Assembly (NCBI GenBank): GCA_022827835.1
Contig: JAJEIO010000029.1
Coordinates: 62,001-126,000 of the forward strand
DNA from: Candidatus Latescibacterota bacterium
GTDB taxonomy: Bacteria > Latescibacterota > UBA2968 > UBA8231
Reading direction: 5' to 3'
DNA length: 64,000 bases
Translations under genes and position numbers: made by a program
Part shown: piece after piece, positions 21,390-29,931 of the stretch
How positions within the stretch are numbered: the stretch's first letter is position 1
Layout of the letters: each line of letters starts with the position of its first letter
Notes under the pieces: generated by a model
Told to the model about the DNA's origin: nothing
Databases searched by the model: none
What the model saw: the letters and a program-made list of their open reading frames with translations, nothing else

Positions 21390-22702
21390 AATACGGCCTT
21401 GCGGATGCGCGCGGCAAAACTGCCGTCGCCGGCGTGTCGGCCCGGTATGGTCAGGACGTAGCGGCCGGCCCAGGGCTGGGTGGGGAAGTGAGCATCGGCG
21501 CGCTCTAGCTGCGCGGTCGGGGTTTGCTTTAGGAAGCGCTCGACAATGGCCTCGTTTTCCTCCTTTTCCAAACTACAGGTGCTATACACTAAGACGCCGC
21601 CGGGACGCAGGTGCTCGTAAGCGCGTTGGATGAGCACCTGTTGCCGCGCGGTCAATGCTGCCAATTCGGTGGGCTGGCGGCGCCAGCGGGCGTCTGGTCG
21701 CCGTCCGAGTACGCCAGTGGCGCTACAGGGCACATCGGCGAGGACGCGGTCGAAGGTACCGCACCCGGGGGTTGTGCCGTCGCGGACCACCGGACGGATA
21801 GCGCGCAGGCGCAGGCGGCGGGCGTTTTCGCGCACCCGCTTTAGGCGCGGCAGCGAAATGTCGGCCGCTACGACCCAGCCGCGGTCGGCCATGGCGATGG
21901 CCGCTTGCACAGCTTTGCCGCCGGGTGCGCTGCACAAGTCGAGCAGGCGTTCGCCCGGCTGGGGATCGAGCAGGGTCACGGCCAAGCTGGCGTTGGGGTC
22001 TTGGACTTGAAACTGTCCCTGCTGGTATGCGCGTGAGGCAAAGAGAGCCGCGCCGTTTGCCGCTCGATAAAAGCCCGGCCTCGCCTCGACTGGAACTAGG
22101 TCGAGTTCGGCGACAGTTTCGCGGCTGGCGCGCAGTGGATTGAGGTAGATGTTGAGCGGGGCGGGCTGGTTGTTGGCCGCGAGCAAATGTTCGGCGATTT
22201 CGCGGCCCCAGCGGCTGACCCAGCGCTCGACCAGCCATTCGGGGTGGGAGTGGTAAACTGCTAGGTAATGCGTCGGGGTCTGCTGCTGATCGGGGTAGCG
22301 AACCTGCGCGCGTTGCCGCAGCAAGTTGCGGAGTACGGCATTGACCAGTGAAGCGATGCCTTGGTGCGTCAAGTGCTTGGCTAGCTCAACCGAGGTATGG
22401 ACGGCTGCGGACTGGGGCACGCGGTCGAGCCAGAAGAGTTGATAGGTGCCGAGGCGCAGGATGTGGCGAGCCCAAGGCGAGAGTTGGGCGACCGGGCGCG
22501 CACAACAGGTGGCGATGATCCAATCGAGCCGCTTCTGCCACCGCACCACACCGAGGACTAGCTGGCGGGCAAAGCGCGCGTCGCGGTTGGTCGGCAAGCG
22601 CGCGTCGAGAGCTTGCAGCAGTTCGTCGAAAGGTCGGGCTTGCTGTTCTAGGTCGCGGAGGAGGTGTGCCGCCGCAAGGCGGGCTGAGTCGGGAGGACGC
22701 AC
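21386..22702 (-). CDS. rsmB: 16S rRNA m5C967 methyltransferase
   Basis: A 438-residue RsmB/Sun protein. The N-terminal NusB-like RNA-binding domain (1-140) has FARQLVLGVVRWQKRLD and SLVNAVLRNLLR. The C-terminal methyltransferase domain has the SAM motif LLDLCSAPGGKA, the catalytic PC motif DVPCSATGVLGRRPDARW and the second cysteine in YSTCSLEKEENE. It methylates C967 of 16S rRNA. It is the first gene of the rsmB-PASTA-rpe unit and starts 3 bases after the secreted-protein gene. Confidence 0.95.
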   Translation of the reverse strand: MRPPDSARLAAAHLLRDLEQQARPFDELLQALDARLPTNRDARFARQLVLGVVRWQKRLDWIIATCCARPVAQLSPWARHILRLGTYQLFWLDRVPQSAAVHTSVELAKHLTHQGIASLVNAVLRNLLRQRAQVRYPDQQQTPTHYLAVYHSHPEWLVERWVSRWGREIAEHLLAANNQPAPLNIYLNPLRASRETVAELDLVPVEARPGFYRAANGAALFASRAYQQGQFQVQDPNASLAVTLLDPQPGERLLDLCSAPGGKAVQAAIAMADRGWVVAADISLPRLKRVRENARRLRLRAIRPVVRDGTTPGCGTFDRVLADVPCSATGVLGRRPDARWRRQPTELAALTARQQVLIQRAYEHLRPGGVLVYSTCSLEKEENEAIVERFLKQTPTAQLERADAHFPTQPWAGRYVLTIPGRHAGDGSFAARIRKAVL

Positions 22703-22705
22703 GGC

Positions 22706-23941
22706 TCAGCGCAAGAGGAGCATGGCGCGGTGTAGCTCGGTCGAATCCGTCCGCAGGCGGTAGATGTAGAAGCCGCTGGCCGCGGGTGCGCCGGTTGCCG
22801 ACTGGCTATCCCAGTGAACCACGTGTTGCCCTGGGGATGTGCTCGCCGCAAAGGGCGTGGCCACCTTTTGCCCCATTAGGTTGAAGATGTCGATTTGGGC
22901 AAAGCGAGGCCCTCCCTCGGGGATGGCGAAGGGGATAGTAGTACCGGCGTTAAAGGGATTGGGGTAGTTCTGCGCGAGGATGGGGTCGCGCGGCTGCGCG
23001 AAGCCGGATGGCTCTGAGATGGACGTGGCAACGTCCCCCCATACTACTTGGCTTTCAGCGCACGAGCCGTCGGCGCAGGTATTGAAAACGAGCGTGGTCT
23101 CCTGTTCGGCGTCGAGGAGTAGGTAGGTCTGGCCGCGCTCGTCGCTAGTGGTCGTTATCTGCTGGGCTGCGCCGGCTGGGATGGGGATGGCCTCGTCGTT
23201 GACGAGCGCGTATGCCGGCGCTGCTCCGGGATTGGTAATGTCCCACGTAAAAGACGCACCAGTGCGGAAGTGTCCAGCTTGCAAGAGGCGCGCCGACACG
23301 AGGATTTCGCCGGCACTGCTGTCGGCTCTGCTGCCGGTACCGGCAGCAGAAAAGGAAGGGGTTTGCCCGACCGAGCGAAAGAAGATGCCATCCGGCAAAG
23401 CTTGGCCCTCGGCGTCGCAGTAATTGCGCAAGAACGCGACTTGGGGGCGGATGTAGTCGCGCTCGTTAAAGGAAGGCCCGAGCGACACCACGTCGAGGTA
23501 GATGTCTATGGGGGTGGTAGGGCTGATGGAGTCGGCCAAGGTGAAAGCCATGCTGACGAGATGGCCTTCGCCCTCTATCCCTGCACCGCCGAGGGTCGCG
23601 ATGCCCCATTGGGCGGTTTGCCCTTTTATTTGCGGGACCCCTGGGGAGACAAAGGAACTGGCCCTTGCTGTCTCGCCTAGCGCGCCTGCGATCGCGGCGA
23701 TCGCGTTGGCTGGTTCCCAGCTAAATTCGAATTTGACTTGGCGCACGCCGCTCATGTTGCGCGCCGAGACGCTGAACTCCACGGTGCTATTGGTGGCAAA
23801 CCCGCAAAAAGGGCCTTCTTCGCCGATGAAAATTTCGGCATCTGCATTAGGGCCAGCCGCCGCGAGGCGGGGTAACGCGATGGCACCGAGGAGAGCTATA
23901 TAGCAGAGTAACATACCCTTTTCCCAAGTGATTAAGTTCAA
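22706..23941 (-). CDS. Secreted cohesin-like protein with FlgD/Por-type C-terminal domain
   Basis: A 411-residue exported protein. A signal peptide spans about residues 9-29. A cohesin/carbohydrate-binding-like beta domain covers about 35-170 (VEFSVSARNMSGVRQVKFEF, with two cysteines at about 46 and 174). A linker leads to a C-terminal sorting-type domain from about 320: QNYPNPFNAGTTIPFAIPEG, then IDIFNLMGQKV and ASGFYIYRL. The NPFN domain is the FlgD-like Ig or type IX sorting signature of Bacteroidetes, Latescibacterota and relatives. The protein is probably displayed on the surface. Binding partner unknown. Confidence 0.82.
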   Translation of the reverse strand: MNLITWEKGMLLCYIALLGAIALPRLAAAGPNADAEIFIGEEGPFCGFATNSTVEFSVSARNMSGVRQVKFEFSWEPANAIAAIAGALGETARASSFVSPGVPQIKGQTAQWGIATLGGAGIEGEGHLVSMAFTLADSISPTTPIDIYLDVVSLGPSFNERDYIRPQVAFLRNYCDAEGQALPDGIFFRSVGQTPSFSAAGTGSRADSSAGEILVSARLLQAGHFRTGASFTWDITNPGAAPAYALVNDEAIPIPAGAAQQITTTSDERGQTYLLLDAEQETTLVFNTCADGSCAESQVVWGDVATSISEPSGFAQPRDPILAQNYPNPFNAGTTIPFAIPEGGPRFAQIDIFNLMGQKVATPFAASTSPGQHVVHWDSQSATGAPAASGFYIYRLRTDSTELHRAMLLLR

Positions 23942-24000
23942 AAAATACAGCGGGTAAATGTACGCAACGCTAGCGTCTAGGCAAGCGCACGGGTCTCTCC

Positions 24001-24030
24001 TTGACCGGATTTTGTCGCGGTTGATATTAT
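24001..24030 (+). promoter_or_regulatory. Possible promoter for recJ
   Basis: TTGACC (24001-24006) and TATTAT (24025-24030) are spaced by 18 bases. If used, transcription would begin near 24037, which supports the recJ start at 24084 over the open frame beginning at 23958. Confidence 0.4.
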
Positions 24031-24083
24031 TGGCTAAGTTGCGTCAGACCAATTCCCAAGTATATGGACTATTGAAGATACTT

Positions 24084-25760
24084 ATGCGCCGTTATCCCGT
24101 CTGGAATGTCCTCCGCGACGATCCGTACGATAGTCTGATTGATGCCTTGCTCGCTGGCCGCGGCCTGACCCGCGCCGAATTGCAAGTCGGTCCTGAAGCC
24201 CTGCATCCGCCCGAGCAAATGCAGGACATGGCGACTGCGGTTGCGCGCCTAGAACGCGCCGTGCGCACTCGTGAGAAGATCGTCGTGTACGGCGATTACG
24301 ATGTCGATGGGGTTTGCAGCACTGCCGTGCTGATGGATTTTCTCGAACGGGTGGGTGCCGACTGCGATTGCCTTTTGCCCGATCGCCACAAGGACGGATA
24401 CGGCCTCAAGCCGCCTGGGGTCGAGCGCGCCATAGCAAAGGGCGCGCGCGTCATCGTCACGGTCGATAATGGCATTTCGGCCTACGATGCGCTAGCACTG
24501 GCTGAGATGCGCGGCGTGGAGGTCGTCGTCGTAGATCACCACCAACAGCTCGCTGAATTGCCGCGCGCTCTTGCTATCATCAACCCCAATCGCCGCGATT
24601 GCACGTATCCGTTCAAGGACTTGGCTGGCGTTGGCGTCACCTTCAAGCTGGTGCAGGCCCTCAGCACAGCCTTTCTCGCTGGTGAGGAGCGCCGCCGCTA
24701 TCTCAACGAACTGCTCGACCTCGTGGCCTTGGGGACGGTGGCCGATCTCGTGCCTGTGTTGGGGGAAAATCGCCTGTTCATCCAACGCGGCTTGCAGATT
24801 CTCCAGCACACCAAGCGCCTCGGGCTGTGCGCGCTCAAGAAGGTGGCCAGCTATCGAGACCAGCCCCTCGATGCCGCCAGTTTGGGTTTTCGCTTGGGGC
24901 CGCGGATCAATGTCGCTGGTCGTTTGAAGACGCCCGATATAGCGCTGCGGCTTTTGCGCTCGACAAGCGAGGGGGAGGCTGCGCAGTTGGCCGACGAACT
25001 CAACCGGCTCAACTCTCAGCGGCAGGCTTGGCAGCGCGAGGGCATACAGGAGGTCGAGGAACAGGTCGGCCCGGAGGAGGATATGGAGGATCACATCATC
25101 GTAGTGCGAGGGGAGTGGAATTTGGGCATCATCGGCCTGTTGGCCAGCAAGTTGTGCGAAAAATATGCCCGCCCCGCGGTCGTGTGTACCCAAAGCAGCG
25201 ACCACGGGCTCTGCGTCGGTTCGGCGCGCAGCATCCCCGGCTACGACATCAGCGCAGGAATCCACTCCTGCGAAGAGCACTTGAAAGCGCACGGCGGCCA
25301 TCCGGCGGCCGCGGGTTTTTCGCTTGAAGCCGATGCCTTTGAGCACTTTCGCCTCGCGCTAATCGGCCACGCTAACACCCACATTAGCGCCGAGGAGCTA
25401 CAACCTGCATTGGACGTTGACCTGATGCTCAAACCGGCCGATTTGACGATGGACACGGTGGAGCAACTCGCCGCGCTAGAGCCTTTTGGCAACGGCCACC
25501 GGCGGCCGGTTTTTGCCCTAGAGGACTGTCGGGTCGTTTGGGCGCGGCAAATCGGTTCCGGCCGCCACTTCAAGGCCGAATTGGAGGTGGGCGGTCGCCG
25601 CTGTGCTGCGCTGTGGTGGAACCAAAAAGACCTCGCGGATCAGGTGCGGCCGGGCGACCGGCTGAGCGCGGCTTTCGAGTTGGAGGCAGACACCTATACT
25701 GGTAACGGTGCCGTGCAGATGGTGCTCAAGGATTTGTATTTGCGGGAGCCGGTAGCTTAG
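24084..25760 (+). CDS. recJ: Single-strand-specific 5'-3' exonuclease RecJ
   Basis: A 558-residue DHH-family exonuclease for recombination and mismatch repair. The catalytic motifs are YGDYDVDGVCS (motif I), TVDNGIS (II), VVDHHQQ (the DHH box, III), GTVADLVP (IV) and the DHHA1 region with AHGGHPAAAGFSL. The C-terminal OB-like domain (about 440-558) is present. The start at 24084 is chosen because MRRYPVWNV is the usual N-terminus. The upstream 42 codons of open frame look non-coding and contain a promoter-like pair. It leads the plus-strand run with apgM and GDPD. Confidence 0.93.
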   Translation: MRRYPVWNVLRDDPYDSLIDALLAGRGLTRAELQVGPEALHPPEQMQDMATAVARLERAVRTREKIVVYGDYDVDGVCSTAVLMDFLERVGADCDCLLPDRHKDGYGLKPPGVERAIAKGARVIVTVDNGISAYDALALAEMRGVEVVVVDHHQQLAELPRALAIINPNRRDCTYPFKDLAGVGVTFKLVQALSTAFLAGEERRRYLNELLDLVALGTVADLVPVLGENRLFIQRGLQILQHTKRLGLCALKKVASYRDQPLDAASLGFRLGPRINVAGRLKTPDIALRLLRSTSEGEAAQLADELNRLNSQRQAWQREGIQEVEEQVGPEEDMEDHIIVVRGEWNLGIIGLLASKLCEKYARPAVVCTQSSDHGLCVGSARSIPGYDISAGIHSCEEHLKAHGGHPAAAGFSLEADAFEHFRLALIGHANTHISAEELQPALDVDLMLKPADLTMDTVEQLAALEPFGNGHRRPVFALEDCRVVWARQIGSGRHFKAELEVGGRRCAALWWNQKDLADQVRPGDRLSAAFELEADTYTGNGAVQMVLKDLYLREPVA

Positions 25761-25775
25761 AGGCTTCCTGCGGAA

Positions 25776-26999
25776 TTGGAGAATGCGAACGTGATAAGTT
25801 CCCAATACACCGAGGAATTGTGCATCCGGGACAGCGACGCCAAAATCGTCCTGTTGGTCGTCGATGGCTTGGGCGGGTTGCCCCATCCCGCCACGGGCAA
25901 GTCCGAGTTGGAGACGGCCCAGTTGCCCAACTTAGATGCGCTGGCCAAGGGAGGCACCTGCGGCCTACTTTCGCCGTTAGGGGGAGGCTTTACCCCGGGC
26001 AGTGGCCCGGCCCACTTAGCCCTCTTTGGCTACGACCCTTGGCAGAACCAGATTGGCCGCGGTGCCCTTTCGGCTCTCGGCTTGGGGCTGGACTTCGCCC
26101 GTGGCGATGTGGCGGCGCGCCTCAACTTTTGCACCGTGGATGCTGCGGGCCGGGTGTGCGACCGCCGCGCTGGCCGCATCCCCACGGAGAAAGGCCGCCA
26201 GCTTTGCGAAGTGTTAAAATCGGTCGCCGTGCCCGGAGTGGAGTTACAAGTCGCCGCTGAGATGGAGTACCGCGCTGGCGTGGTGTTGCGCGGCATGGGC
26301 TTGGGCGATCAAGTCTCGGATTCGGATCCGCAGGTGACGGGCGTGCCGCCCAAGTCTCTGACGGCCCTCGCGCCGGGTGCCGAGCGCACCGTCGAAGCGG
26401 CCAATGCCTTTTTAGAGCAAGCTGCTGCCCTGCTCGCCGACGAACACCCGGCCAACATGGTGCTGCTGCGGGGATTTGGTCGCTATCCAGAGTTGGTGTC
26501 GATGGACGAGGCGTACGGGTTGAAGGCGCTGGGCATTGCCGGGTATCCCATGTATCGCGGGGTGGCCGGCGCTGTGGGCATGGATGCCGAAGTGGTCGGC
26601 TGGGATCTCGAATCCGAATTCGCCTTGCTCGAAAGCCGCTATGCGGACTACGACTTTTTCTACGTCCACGTCAAGAAGACCGACAGCGCGGGCGAAGACG
26701 GCGATTTCGAGTTGAAGGTGCGGCTGTTAGAGGAGTTGGATGCTTACATTCCGAGGTTGCTTGCACTGCAACCCGAGGTGCTCGTCGTCACTGGCGACCA
26801 CTCGACCCCGTCGATTATGCGCAGCCACAGTTGGCACCCCGTGCCCACGGTCATCGCTAGCCAGTGGGCGTTGGCCGACGCCGCGGATGAATTTTCCGAG
26901 CGCGGTTGCAGCGCTGGCTGTCTCGGAATCGCGCCGTCAACTAGCTTGATGGCCCACGCGTTGGCCCACGCGCGTCGGCTCGACAAATTCGGCGCTTGA
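25776..26999 (+). CDS. apgM: Archaeal-type cofactor-independent phosphoglycerate mutase
   Basis: A 407-residue protein of the ApgM branch of the alkaline phosphatase superfamily, which interconverts 3- and 2-phosphoglycerate in glycolysis. The motif LLVVDGLGGLPHPATGKSEL supplies the first metal aspartate. GFTPGSGPAHLALFGYDP holds the nucleophile serine region. The C-terminal VTGDHSTPSIMRSHSWHPVP has the metal-binding Asp and His residues. The start could be TTG 25776 or GTG 25791; no ATG is available at the expected place. It follows recJ by 15 bases and precedes the GDPD gene by 1 base. Confidence 0.92.
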   Translation: MENANVISSQYTEELCIRDSDAKIVLLVVDGLGGLPHPATGKSELETAQLPNLDALAKGGTCGLLSPLGGGFTPGSGPAHLALFGYDPWQNQIGRGALSALGLGLDFARGDVAARLNFCTVDAAGRVCDRRAGRIPTEKGRQLCEVLKSVAVPGVELQVAAEMEYRAGVVLRGMGLGDQVSDSDPQVTGVPPKSLTALAPGAERTVEAANAFLEQAAALLADEHPANMVLLRGFGRYPELVSMDEAYGLKALGIAGYPMYRGVAGAVGMDAEVVGWDLESEFALLESRYADYDFFYVHVKKTDSAGEDGDFELKVRLLEELDAYIPRLLALQPEVLVVTGDHSTPSIMRSHSWHPVPTVIASQWALADAADEFSERGCSAGCLGIAPSTSLMAHALAHARRLDKFGA

Positions 27000-27000
27000 G

Positions 27001-27849
27001 ATGATCACGCCTCTGCGCATTGCCCACCGCGGCGCGTCCGGTCCGGGGCTGGCACCCGAAAACACATTAGCCGCTTGCGAAAAGGCGCTCCAGATCGGCG
27101 TCGATATGCTCGAAATCGACGTCCACGCCACCCGCGATGGCCAGATCGTGGTCTTGCACGACGCAGCGCTTGACCGGACGACTAATGGCACTGGATTGGT
27201 CGCGGACCTTTTGGGTGAGGAAGTGCACCAGTTCGATGCTGGTCGCTGGTTTAGCGCTGATTTTGTCGGCGAGCGCGTGCCCCTGCTCGAAGATGTGCTC
27301 GACTTAGCGCGCAACCAAGCCGTCGTGCTGATAGAGATCAAGGCCGACGGCATTGCCGAGCGCGTCCTGCAGGTGATTGAAGCGGCGAATGCGGTCGAGC
27401 GCGTCGTGGTGCAGGCGTTCAATCCGCAAACTGTCCAGCGGCTCAATTTGCTCGCGCCGACCCTGCCCACGGCGCTGTTGGTGGGTCAGTTGCCGACCAC
27501 GCCCTCGCGGGTGCGCGCGCGCCGCCTCGTGCGCCAAGTGCTGCAAGTGGGGGCCAACGCGCTGGCGATGTGGTACGCGGCGCTGACCCCGCCCTTCCTC
27601 GAAGAGATGCGCCAGCGGGGCATTGCGGTCTGGGCTTGGACCGTTGACGAGGATATTGCCATGCGCGATTTGGCGACGATGGGGGTGCAGGGGATCATTA
27701 CCAATCGTCCAGACCAGCTCAATCAAGTGCTCGACGAACTGGTCGCCGACGGGTCACTGCGGCCGCCGTTGGGCCGGCGCATCAAGCGCAGCCGCTGGGG
27801 TCGCCGTCGCCAATTGCGCAAGCTCCAAGCGGCCAAGCGGGGCCGCTGA
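27001..27849 (+). CDS. Glycerophosphodiester phosphodiesterase, cytoplasmic
   Basis: A 282-residue GDPD. It shows IAHRGASGPGLAPENTL with the first histidine, the metal pair in LEIDVHATRDGQIVVLHD, and a DRTTNGTGLV segment. No signal peptide, unlike the paralogue at 9317-10228. A very basic tail (about residues 258-282, RRIKRSRWGRRRQLRKLQA) is unusual and might bind anionic membranes or nucleic acid. It starts one base after apgM and so is probably co-transcribed. Confidence 0.92.
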   Translation: MITPLRIAHRGASGPGLAPENTLAACEKALQIGVDMLEIDVHATRDGQIVVLHDAALDRTTNGTGLVADLLGEEVHQFDAGRWFSADFVGERVPLLEDVLDLARNQAVVLIEIKADGIAERVLQVIEAANAVERVVVQAFNPQTVQRLNLLAPTLPTALLVGQLPTTPSRVRARRLVRQVLQVGANALAMWYAALTPPFLEEMRQRGIAVWAWTVDEDIAMRDLATMGVQGIITNRPDQLNQVLDELVADGSLRPPLGRRIKRSRWGRRRQLRKLQAAKRGR

Positions 27850-27857
27850 GGTCGCAG

Positions 27858-28064
27858 ATGCTCTACACCTTGTTGGCCATATTGTTGCTAGTTGTCGTGG
27901 TGCTGAAGTTCTGGTCGCCCTTTGGCCAGCGCTGCCCCCAGTGCCAAGTGCGCCGGGAGGATGCGGAATATCCCTTGTGTCCAAATTGCGGGTGGATTTA
28001 CGAAGTGCCTGGGGAAGAAGACGATGATTTTGCGCCGGACGACGACGAAAATGCAAAATTCTGA
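27858..28064 (+). CDS. Small membrane protein with a zinc-ribbon
   Basis: A 68-residue protein. A TM helix (residues 2-18) is followed by two CxxC pairs (CPQC and CPNCGW) that form a zinc ribbon, then an acidic tail (GEEDDDFAPDDDENAKF). It starts 8 bases after the GDPD gene. Such small proteins are often hypothetical; no function can be assigned. Confidence 0.65.
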   Translation: MLYTLLAILLLVVVVLKFWSPFGQRCPQCQVRREDAEYPLCPNCGWIYEVPGEEDDDFAPDDDENAKF

Positions 28065-28100
28065 AGGCCGCGCTGCCGCGCTGTCGCGCCCTGTTTGCGC

Positions 28101-28130
28101 TTGACAATACCTTGTACTTCCCTTTAGATT
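28101..28130 (+). promoter_or_regulatory. sigma70-type promoter for the lipoprotein gene
   Basis: A perfect TTGACA (28101-28106) and TAGATT (28125-28130) with an 18-base spacer lie in the gap between the zinc-ribbon gene and the lipoprotein. Transcription would begin near 28137, giving a leader of about 45 bases. Confidence 0.55.
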
Positions 28131-28182
28131 GTCTCTGATTATATAGGGAAGCACAGAACGTTCAAACTCAGGAAGGTGAACC

Positions 28183-28806
28183 ATGAAAATGCGGGCAATA
28201 TCGCTGTTTTTCGCCGTCGCGGTTTTGGCGGGCTGTGACGACCCTCCCACAGCCGAGCTCGACGCGGCCAAGCAAGCCCTTGACACAGCCCGGGACGCCG
28301 ACGCCGAGCGCTTTGCCGCCAGCGAATACTCGGCCGCGCAGCGCGCGTACAGCGAAGCCGAAACAACGACCAAAACCGAAGACGAGCGCTTTTTCCTATT
28401 CAAGGACTTTGAGCAGGCGCGGGCGCAAATCGCCGATGCCAAGACCAAAGCCACGCGGGCAGAGTCGGCTGCGCAAGCCGAAAAGAAACGCCAGCGGGAG
28501 TCGGCCGAAGCTGCTATTGCCACTGCCCGCGACGCGGTTGCTGCCGCATATACCAGCTTAGAGGAAGCGCCGTCGGGCAAGGGCACGGAAGCCGATATTG
28601 AGGAATTGCGCGTCGAGCTGAGCACGGCCGACGCCGATCTAGACGCGGCCGAAGCCGCGGTGGACAGCGAGCATTTCTCCGATGCCGAGTCCCTCGCCGA
28701 AAGCGCGGATCTGAAGGCTACCGAGGTCGCCGACGGCGTGATAGTGGCCGTGGATAGATACCACGCGCTGGTCGAGGAGATGCGTCCTTGGTACGAGCGC
28801 TTCTGA
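28183..28806 (+). CDS. Helical lipoprotein (DUF4398-like)
   Basis: A 207-residue lipoprotein. A signal peptide ends in a lipobox (VLAGC, cysteine at about residue 18). The mature part is almost wholly alpha-helical, rich in Ala, Glu, Asp and Lys, and likely coiled coil (for example ELDAAKQALDTARDADAERF). Similar short lipoproteins of the DUF4398 type are anchored to a membrane and contact the cell wall. It lies 4 bases before an L,D-transpeptidase gene, which hints at a role in envelope structure. The exact family is uncertain. Confidence 0.75.
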   Translation: MKMRAISLFFAVAVLAGCDDPPTAELDAAKQALDTARDADAERFAASEYSAAQRAYSEAETTTKTEDERFFLFKDFEQARAQIADAKTKATRAESAAQAEKKRQRESAEAAIATARDAVAAAYTSLEEAPSGKGTEADIEELRVELSTADADLDAAEAAVDSEHFSDAESLAESADLKATEVADGVIVAVDRYHALVEEMRPWYERF

Positions 28807-28810
28807 GCGT

Positions 28811-29410
28811 GTGCCATTGCAAGCTTCAATCACAGGCGGCCGGGAATTGCTCCCGGTCGCTTTATTTTTTTTCGCGCTGTTGTGGGGGCCGCCCGCCGCG
28901 CGTGCGTCTGCGCTCTGGTTAGAGCATCAGCAACTGGTGCAAGCTGTTGAGCGCCACGATATAGCTACGCCCTACATCGTCATCAATACCCAAGACAATC
29001 TAATTCTGCTCCGCGAGGGGGAGCAGGTGTTGCGCCAAGCCGCTTGTGCAACGGGCAGCGGTCGCAAGCTCGAAGGGGCTAAGCGGTGGCATCGCTGGAC
29101 CTTCGACACCCCCAAAGGCCGCTTCGCCATCCGCCGCAAAGTCGCCGACCCCCTATGGACCCGGCCGACTTGGTACTTTATTGAAAACGATGAGGAGATT
29201 CCCATCTTTGCCGAGGACCCGAGGCGGTTCCAACGCGGAGTCTTGGGCGCGTATGCATTGTACTTCCTCAAGGATTTTATGATTCACGGTACGCTCTTTG
29301 AAATCAACTTGGGCAAGAGCATTACTCACGGCTGCGTCCGGGTGGGCAGCGAGGACTTGGAGTACCTGTACGAAGCTGTCGAAATCGGCTGGCCGGTCTT
29401 CATCTACTGA
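28811..29410 (+). CDS. L,D-transpeptidase (YkuD domain)
   Basis: A 199-residue secreted YkuD enzyme. The signal segment covers residues 10-35. The catalytic block at about 156-178 contains HG in MIHGTLFEIN and the SxxxC nucleophile arrangement in GKSITHGCVRV. These enzymes make 3-3 peptidoglycan crosslinks or attach lipoproteins to the wall; the neighbouring lipoprotein suggests the second activity. The start is GTG at 28811. It ends by overlapping the start of the next gene, a diverged copy. Confidence 0.9.
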   Translation: MPLQASITGGRELLPVALFFFALLWGPPAARASALWLEHQQLVQAVERHDIATPYIVINTQDNLILLREGEQVLRQAACATGSGRKLEGAKRWHRWTFDTPKGRFAIRRKVADPLWTRPTWYFIENDEEIPIFAEDPRRFQRGVLGAYALYFLKDFMIHGTLFEINLGKSITHGCVRVGSEDLEYLYEAVEIGWPVFIY

Positions 29411-29931
29411 TGAAGCACCTAGCGTTGTTCTGGGCCTTGGCGTGCGGCGCGAGCGCGGCATCGGCCGGGGACTTGGCCTATGTCAACGTCGCGCTACGGG
29501 CTTGGTTGCAGGCCATAGAAGCGGATGCGCCGTACTTGCTGGTGGATCGGGGCGCGGGCGAGTTGCGGCTGATGCATGGGAGGGCGCTCTTGCGGCGCGT
29601 GCCGCTGGCGGCTGATTCCCTCGGAGAGCAGCCGCCAGTGCAATTCTCGCTTGCGGCCCGGTTGCGACGCTATCGACCTAGCAACCCTTGGCGCGGTTTG
29701 GTGGCCAGCCCGTTTGACTGGGAGCAGAATTTGGTTGCCGATGCCTCGGCTGCCAGTGCCCTGTATTTCACGAGCGGACTGCTGATCTACGCCAGCCCGG
29801 TGTGGCATCGCCCAGGTGCTATAGACCTGCAAATCGGGGTCGCTGATTTGCGTGCTCTATACAATGCCTACAGTCCGGGCATAACGCTCGTCGTTCTACC
29901 CGCCAACTGGAGAGAGATACCGCAGCAGTGA
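29410..29931 (+). CDS. Secreted L,D-transpeptidase-like protein lacking the catalytic motif
   Basis: A 173-residue exported protein with a signal peptide (1-19). It aligns in order with the preceding transpeptidase: APYLLVDRGAGELRLMHG resembles its TPYIVINTQDNLILLREG, and ALYFTSGLLIYASPVWHR resembles its ALYFLKDFMIHGTLFEIN. The histidine and the nucleophile cysteine block are replaced by LLIYAS and IDLQIGV, so it is probably inactive. It overlaps the transpeptidase stop by one base and the ceramidase-like gene start as GTGA. By inference it is a regulatory or binding copy that arose by tandem duplication. Confidence 0.65.
   Translation: MKHLALFWALACGASAASAGDLAYVNVALRAWLQAIEADAPYLLVDRGAGELRLMHGRALLRRVPLAADSLGEQPPVQFSLAARLRRYRPSNPWRGLVASPFDWEQNLVADASAASALYFTSGLLIYASPVWHRPGAIDLQIGVADLRALYNAYSPGITLVVLPANWREIPQQ

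Noticed and set aside
23958-24083. Longer RecJ start at 23958
   Set aside because: The additional 42 residues do not look like the RecJ N-terminus, and a promoter-like pair lies inside them.
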